Shown here: one piece after another, positions 14,770-19,174 of the stretch | Position numbering within the stretch: position 1 is the stretch's first letter | How the letters are laid out: each line of letters starts with the position of its first letter | Assembly: GCA_964244695.1 (NCBI GenBank) | Contig: CAXTJZ010000050.1 | Span: forward strand, 1 to 19,174 | Length of the DNA: 19,174 bases | Reading direction: 5' to 3' | Source: BOG-908 sp964244695 | Lineage (GTDB): Bacteria > Pseudomonadota > Alphaproteobacteria > Acetobacterales > Acetobacteraceae | Notes under the pieces: generated by a model | The model's database searches: none | What the model was told of the DNA's origin: nothing | Seen by the model: only the letters and a program-made list of their open reading frames with translations | Translations under genes and position numbers: made by a program

Positions 14770-15543
14770 TCAGGCGTGCGCGAAGGCGGGGGCGCGGTGG
14801 TGTTGGTGGGCGCGGGCGGCAGTGCCGAAGGCGCGGAAGATGACGGTGGAGAGGGGGTCGTCCGCGTGGAGCCATTCCGGGTGCCATTGGACGCCCAGGA
14901 GGAAGGTGTCCGCGGATTTCAGGCGGATGGCTTCGGGGAGGCCGTCGGGGGCGGTGGCGTCTATGGCGAGGGTGGCGGCCAGGCGGTCAATGCCCTGGTG
15001 GTGGAGGGAGTTGACCTGGGCGGTGTCCATGCCGGTGAAGCTGTGGAGCAGGCCGCCTGGGGTGAAGGTTACGGCGTGGGCGGGGGCGTATTGTTCGGCG
15101 AGCGTGCCTGGGGGGTCTCGGTGGTCGGCGAGGCCGGGGGTGGTGTGGATGGATTGGTGGAGCGTGCCGCCCAGGGCGACGTTGATCTCCTGGAAGCCGC
15201 GGCAGATGCCCAGGGTGGGGAGGCCGCTGGAGACGGCGAGGCGGATCAAGGGGAGGGTGGTGGCGTCCCGGGCGGGGTCCGACGGGGAGGCGGGGTCTTG
15301 TTGGGGGGCGTTGTAGCGGGCGGGGGCTACGTTGCTCAGGGCGCCGGTGAGGAGGAGGCCGTCCAGCGTGGCGAGGAGTTGGGCCAGGTCGGCTTCGGTG
15401 GTGTTGGGGAGGAGGGCCGGGATGATGAGGGGGAGTGCGCCGGCGCCTTCGGTGAGGGCGGCGAGGTATTTGTGCTGGACGGTGTGGGTGGTGTGTTTGG
15501 ACGCGGTGTTGACGTCGGCGACCACGCCGATGACGGGTTTCAT
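14770..15543 (-). CDS. puuD: gamma-glutamyl-gamma-aminobutyrate hydrolase
   Basis: This 257-residue class I glutamine amidotransferase-like hydrolase releases glutamate and GABA from gamma-glutamyl-GABA. The nucleophile elbow LGICRGFQEINV (Cys114) matches PuuD, and WHPEW (220-224) supplies His221 and Glu223 of the triad. The start at 15543 (MKPVIGVVAD) is chosen because AGGAG lies 8 nt upstream and the protein begins with the first strand of the domain. The open frame further upstream lacks family similarity. puuD heads the leftward puuD-puuA unit and is divergent from the aminotransferase gene. Confidence 0.93.
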   Translation of the reverse strand: MKPVIGVVADVNTASKHTTHTVQHKYLAALTEGAGALPLIIPALLPNTTEADLAQLLATLDGLLLTGALSNVAPARYNAPQQDPASPSDPARDATTLPLIRLAVSSGLPTLGICRGFQEINVALGGTLHQSIHTTPGLADHRDPPGTLAEQYAPAHAVTFTPGGLLHSFTGMDTAQVNSLHHQGIDRLAATLAIDATAPDGLPEAIRLKSADTFLLGVQWHPEWLHADDPLSTVIFRAFGTAARAHQHHRAPAFAHA

Positions 15544-15628
15544 GGATGCGAACTCCTGCAACGGGTGTTGTAGCCGATTGCGGGGGGACAGGGGAAGGTT
15601 TGACACGGTTGGTTGATGAACAGGGAAG

Positions 15629-15670
15629 AAAGGAAGGGGGGTTTCGTTTGAGAAAGCAAAAAACTTTCGG
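15629..15670 (-). repeat. diverged T-rich hairpin repeat, copy D
   Basis: On the leftward strand this resembles copies B and E (AAAGTTTTTTGCTTTCTC, then a C/T tail), but it is diverged. With copy E, 35 nt away, it forms an inverted pair in the puuD/aminotransferase intergenic region, mirroring the A-B pair upstream of pyrC. Confidence 0.45.
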
Positions 15671-15705
15671 GTTTTGTCGCGGGTGCTGAGAGAGGTCGCC
15701 GACAG

Positions 15706-15754
15706 GGAGCAAAAGTTTTTTGGTTCTTTTTTCCAAAAAAGAACTGCTTGCCTT
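15706..15754 (+). repeat. T-rich hairpin repeat, copy E, in the aminotransferase leader
   Basis: This is a close match to copies B and F, with a TTCTTTTTT/AAAAAAGAA hairpin. It ends 18 nt before the aminotransferase ATG, just in front of its GGAGG, exactly the arrangement seen at pyrC. Confidence 0.7.
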
Positions 15755-15772
15755 ACTCGATTGGAGGTTTCG

Positions 15773-17137
15773 ATGCGTGATTCCGACCGGCTGCGGGCGA
15801 TCGATGCGCGGCATCACATTCATCCGTTCAGCGATACGGCGGCGTTGAATGCGGAGGGGACACGGATCTTCGTGCATGGCGACGGCGTGTGGCTGACCGA
15901 TGTGGACGGGCGGCGGTATCTGGATGCGTTTTCCGGGTTGTGGAACGTGGCGGTAGGGTATGGGCGGCGGGAGATTGCGGATGCTGCTTACGCGCAGATG
16001 ACGCAGTTGCCATTCTATAACAATTTCTTCAAGTCGACGACGCGGCCGGCGATTGCGCTGGCGGAGGTTTTGGGCGGGTTGGCGCCGGGGTTTCGGCGGA
16101 GTTTCTTTACCAATTCAGGATCGGAGGGAAATGACACGGTAATCCGGATGGTGCGGCATTACTGGGCGCTGCGGGGAACGCCGGGGAAGAGCGCCTTTGT
16201 TGCGCGGGTGAATGGGTATCATGGAAGCTCGATCGGCGGGGCGAGTTTGGGCGGGATGGGGTGGATGCATCGGCAGGGGGGGCTGCCGATACCGGGGGTG
16301 ATCCATGTGGCGCAGCCCTGGTGGTGGGGCGAGGGTGGGGGGATGAGCCAGGCGGCGTTCGGGGTTTGGGCGGCGCGCGAGGTGGGGCGGGCGATCGATG
16401 CCGTGGGGGCGGAAAACGTGGGAGCGTTCATTGGCGAGCCGGTGCAGGGGGCCGGCGGGGTGATCATGCCGCCGGATGGGTATTGGCAGGAGGTGGAGCG
16501 GATCTGTCGCGAGCGGGATGTGTTGATCGTGAGCGACGAGGTGATTTGCGGGTTCGGGCGGCTGGGGGAATGGTTCGGCTGCCAGCATTACGGGTTTTCG
16601 CCGGATCTGATGACTGTCGCTAAAGGGTTGACGAGCGGGTATCTGCCGATGGGCGGGGTTATGGTGGGCGACGCGGTGGCGGATGTGCTGGAGGCTGGGG
16701 GGGATTTCAATCATGGATATACCACCAGCGGGCATCCGGTTTGTGCGGCGGCGGCGCTGGCGAATTTGGCGATATTGCGGGGGGAGGGACTGGTGGAGCG
16801 GGTGCGTGGGGTGATCGGGCCGTATCTGGCGCGGTTGTGGTTTGGCCTGGCGGAGCATCCGTTGGTGGGGGAGGCCCGGATGGTTGGGTTGATGGGGGGG
16901 CTGGAGCTTACGCCGGACAAGGCGTCGCGGGCGCGGTTCGGGCGGGTGGGGGAGGTGGGGGTTTTGTGCCGGGATTTTGCTTATGAGGCTGGGCTGATCC
17001 TACGGGCTACGGGGGATTGCATGCTGGTGGCGCCGCCGTTTGTTCTGAGCGAGGGCGAGGCGGATTTGTTGGTGGCGCGGGTTAGGGGGGCGCTGGACCG
17101 GACGCTGGAGGTGGTGCGGGAGCGGGGTTGGATGTAG
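15773..17137 (+). CDS. class III PLP-dependent aminotransferase, putrescine/omega-amino acid type
   Basis: This 454-residue fold-type I aminotransferase has the PLP phosphate loop SGSEGND (115-121), GYHG (148-151), the SDEVICGFGR segment with Asp255, and the Schiff-base lysine Lys284 in TVAKGLTSGYLPMGG. The N-terminal HHIHPFSD and LWNVAVGYGR stretches fit the SpuC/omega-amino acid:pyruvate group. GGAGG at 15763-15767 fixes the start. Next to puuD and puuA it could deaminate putrescine directly or transaminate GABA, the pathway's end product; the sequence alone does not decide. It is transcribed away from puuD, and its leader contains hairpin repeat E. Confidence 0.88.
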   Translation: MRDSDRLRAIDARHHIHPFSDTAALNAEGTRIFVHGDGVWLTDVDGRRYLDAFSGLWNVAVGYGRREIADAAYAQMTQLPFYNNFFKSTTRPAIALAEVLGGLAPGFRRSFFTNSGSEGNDTVIRMVRHYWALRGTPGKSAFVARVNGYHGSSIGGASLGGMGWMHRQGGLPIPGVIHVAQPWWWGEGGGMSQAAFGVWAAREVGRAIDAVGAENVGAFIGEPVQGAGGVIMPPDGYWQEVERICRERDVLIVSDEVICGFGRLGEWFGCQHYGFSPDLMTVAKGLTSGYLPMGGVMVGDAVADVLEAGGDFNHGYTTSGHPVCAAAALANLAILRGEGLVERVRGVIGPYLARLWFGLAEHPLVGEARMVGLMGGLELTPDKASRARFGRVGEVGVLCRDFAYEAGLILRATGDCMLVAPPFVLSEGEADLLVARVRGALDRTLEVVRERGWM

Positions 17138-17179
17138 GCAAGGAAGCGCCGATTTATTTAATCGAAGACAGGACTGGTT

Positions 17180-18918
17180 ATGCGAAGGTATGGCGTAAGC
17201 GCGCGTCTGGCAGTTGCCCTTTCCCTGTGGGTTGTGTGTGTAAGTGTTTTCGTAACTGGGGCCATAAGATATAAGAATTCAATCACTTCATCTTTCTATC
17301 AGGTCCCAACAGATCCACCGAAGTCTGCCCAAGCTTCCACTGCGCGCGCCCCGGTAATTGGTCCCGCATTCGGCGTGCCGGCCCGAAACATCGTTCCGGC
17401 GGTCATCTCGCTTCGAGTCGAACAACCCGCCTATGTCGGCATGCCTGTCTGGTTGCATCTGCTTACCCGGGATGGGTGCTTCGAGCATTCCGATCCCAAC
17501 ACATTTCCTTGGTTCGAGTATCTTTGGCTCCGCAACGACGGAGCAGATGTGAGACGCGGAGCGCGACTGGTTCCGAGAACCCCCTTCACCGACGTGGACA
17601 CAGACAACATCCTTCAACGGCCAGGGCTACTTTCCTGTCCGGATGAGCCTCTCTCCGCAGACCCGCGCGACCATCGGTTTGCATTGAGCGGTGCCTACAT
17701 GTTTGATCACCCTGGGCACTACAGNNNNNNNNNNACTACAGGGTACGTTGGACCACGATGGGGAATGGTCTTCGGTCAAGTGAGCTTGACGATCAAACGG
17801 GGTGGGTCGATTTCGATGTCGAGGACGCCACCGTAAAGCAGCGCTCATCCTGGCTCGACGGTATGCTGTCAAAGGCGTTGTTCTATCCCGGCGGTGCGGA
17901 AAAAACTGAGATTATTTACACATACATTCCCGAATTGCTTTCGGGCTGGCGGGATCCAAGGGTGGCGCGGAAGCTGCTGGACCTGGCTTGCTCGGGCGTG
18001 AGAGACGTCAACGTCGCTGCCGGAGAGGCGCTGCATTATGACCTTGACCAGGACGCGGCGGTGTATTTTGCCGATTTGATTGAAAAAGGCTGCCATTGGC
18101 GCGATAGCCTCATGGCCCGGTTCATCTTAAGGCACTCACATGAGCTTGGCGCCGTCCGCTCAGAACTTCTGCATGGACTGGCTGCACATTTCGATAAGCG
18201 GAAGCCTGATGGCGCGGAACTCGAGGACGCTATCCGGGCGATGGCAGTTGTTCGGCGAGACGTGCCTGGAGGCAAGGATGACGCCGGACTGAATGCCTGG
18301 GCTGATGCGGACATTGTCCGGATCAGCCCGATCCTGACAGCGCCGCATGACGATGCCGGGATGAACTACACGCAGATTTCCACTGCGGGGCTGGTCGGCT
18401 ATCTGTCTCGTGAGGACTTGACGCAGCCCGAGCACGCGCTGCTGCGTTCGATGGCTTTTGACCAGCACGATGGCCTTGGGGCATTCGAGACGTTGATTGC
18501 GCGACAGGACCCCAGCGATTTGCCAACCATCGCCGATGTCCTCGCTGACCTGCCTTACTTACATTGGGGCAACTACACGAACGATCTGAAGGCAGTTGCC
18601 AACCACTTTGGCCCAGCAGCCATTCCTATGCTGCAAAAGATCGCTCTGCACGGCAAAGACTTGCAAGTGCGGATCGCTGCCGCGCTCGAGCTGTTGAAGC
18701 GCGGGCACACCGAAGCCAACAGTGTCCTGGCCCAAGCGACGAACAGTTCCTACTGGCGGGATCAGATGGACGCCCGGGCAGGATTGGATGATCTGCTTAA
18801 GCAACAGATCTCAATAGGGTCACTGGCATCTCTCTGCCGCAGCTCTGTAGTGGGCGATCCTTGCGCACTGAGGGGAGTGGCCATCCCATTCCCGATGGAT
18901 CCGTCTCAACGACACTAG
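17180..18918 (+). CDS. membrane-anchored hypothetical protein with C-terminal HEAT-like repeats, interrupted by N-run
   Basis: AGGA at 17170-17173 precedes the ATG. The N-terminus has a short basic stretch and one hydrophobic segment (residues about 10-29), a signal anchor or signal peptide. A beta-rich region with Ig-like composition follows (IVPAVISLRVEQPAYVGMPV). The second part (from about 17870) is helical with HEAT-like repeats such as DPRVARKLLDLACSGVRDVNVAAGEAL and GKDLQVRIAAALELLKRG. The reading frame is broken only at 17725-17734: removing the Ns and one of two flanking ACTACAG copies joins the two halves in frame into one protein of about 573 residues, with HYRVRWTTMGNG across the junction. 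The function is unknown. It is 42 nt downstream of the aminotransferase and may be co-transcribed, though its less GC-extreme codon use suggests separate ancestry. Confidence 0.75.
17725..17734. other. assembly gap (10 N), probably artificial
   Basis: The Ns are flanked by the same heptamer, ACTACAG, at 17718-17724 and 17735-17741. This is what results when two overlapping contigs are scaffolded with a nominal gap instead of being merged. Confidence 0.85.
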
Positions 18919-19174
18919 GTTGCGATCAAGCGCTGGGTTGGGCCGCCCCCTTCCCGCCAGACTCCTGCTTACTGTCGCCACACGGCGCCCTCGGCCCTGC
19001 TGCCAGGCGCTCTCACGAGCCGGTTGGCTCAGGACAGATCTGAGCGCCGGAGGAGCGGAAGGAGCAAAAGTTTTTGCTTCTTTTTTTCAAAAAAGAAGGC
19101 CTTGCTTGCTTGACCCGTCATACCAGCGATCCTAACAACTGACCTGTTCCAGGTATGGGTAGGTCGTTAGTGAC
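18919..19174. other. intergenic right end
   Basis: No gene is supported in these 256 nt. They hold a nested inverted repeat (GGCGCTC at 19006-19012 with GAGCGCC at 19042-19048, enclosing GAGCC/GGCTC at 19017-19030), which could end transcription of the upstream gene, and hairpin repeat copy F. Confidence 0.5.
19061..19109 (+). repeat. T-rich hairpin repeat, copy F
   Basis: This copy is nearly the exact reverse complement of copy A at 202-250 and shares its GCTTC and AAGGCCTTGCTTG sections, so A and F form one subtype while B and E form another (GATTC/GGTTC and GAACTGCTT). The gene it precedes, if any, lies beyond the window. Confidence 0.7.

Noticed and set aside
14764..15573. Gly/Val-rich rightward open frame opposite puuD
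   Set aside because: puuD has the GICRGFQE and HPEW motifs on the other strand. The rightward frame is low-complexity antisense.
15600..15622. TTGACA at 15600-15605 as an aminotransferase promoter
   Set aside because: No acceptable -10 box lies 16-18 nt downstream.

Overview
The window is a GC-rich chromosomal segment. Dihydroorotase, SDR, RAYT and DUF6481-type sequences together with T-rich hairpin repeats point to an alphaproteobacterium, most likely Acetobacteraceae (an inference from family resemblance, not a taxonomic test). Two runs of ten Ns (10403-10412 and 17725-17734) show that it is a scaffolded draft assembly, and both affect gene calls.

Left part (1-5.7 kb): the start of a leftward DUF6481-type gene; a rightward dihydroorotase, an SDR oxidoreductase and a small unknown protein; and a leftward 693-residue protein with TPR-like repeats and a C-terminal SLG/CEFG domain. 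Centre left (5.7-10.5 kb): a leftward unknown gene followed by puuB (gamma-glutamylputrescine oxidase); a rightward LysM-GH19 peptidoglycan or chitin hydrolase overlapping by 4 nt a small exported cysteine-containing protein; and a leftward CPBP (CAAX-type) membrane protease that is frameshifted and cut by the first gap, with the start of an apparent paralogue beyond the gap.

Centre (10.55-13.3 kb): a REP-associated tyrosine transposase between two nearly identical 31-nt REP palindromes, then an AT-richer two-gene operon encoding ThsA (SIR2-SLOG) and ThsB (TIR-like). This is a complete type I Thoeris anti-phage system, evidently acquired by transfer. Tandem hairpins separate it from the leftward genes beyond.

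Right part (13.3-19.2 kb): leftward puuD and puuA, a divergent class III aminotransferase, and a membrane-anchored unknown protein split only by the second N-run. puuD, puuA and puuB lie on one strand in order and together would convert putrescine through gamma-glutamyl intermediates to GABA. The aldehyde dehydrogenase step (PuuC) is not in the window. The block between puuA and puuB, holding Thoeris, the RAYT, the protease and the lysozyme pair, looks like accessory DNA that interrupts an ancestral puu cluster. An AT-rich hairpin repeat recurs at about six places, in leaders of pyrC, the SDR gene and the aminotransferase.
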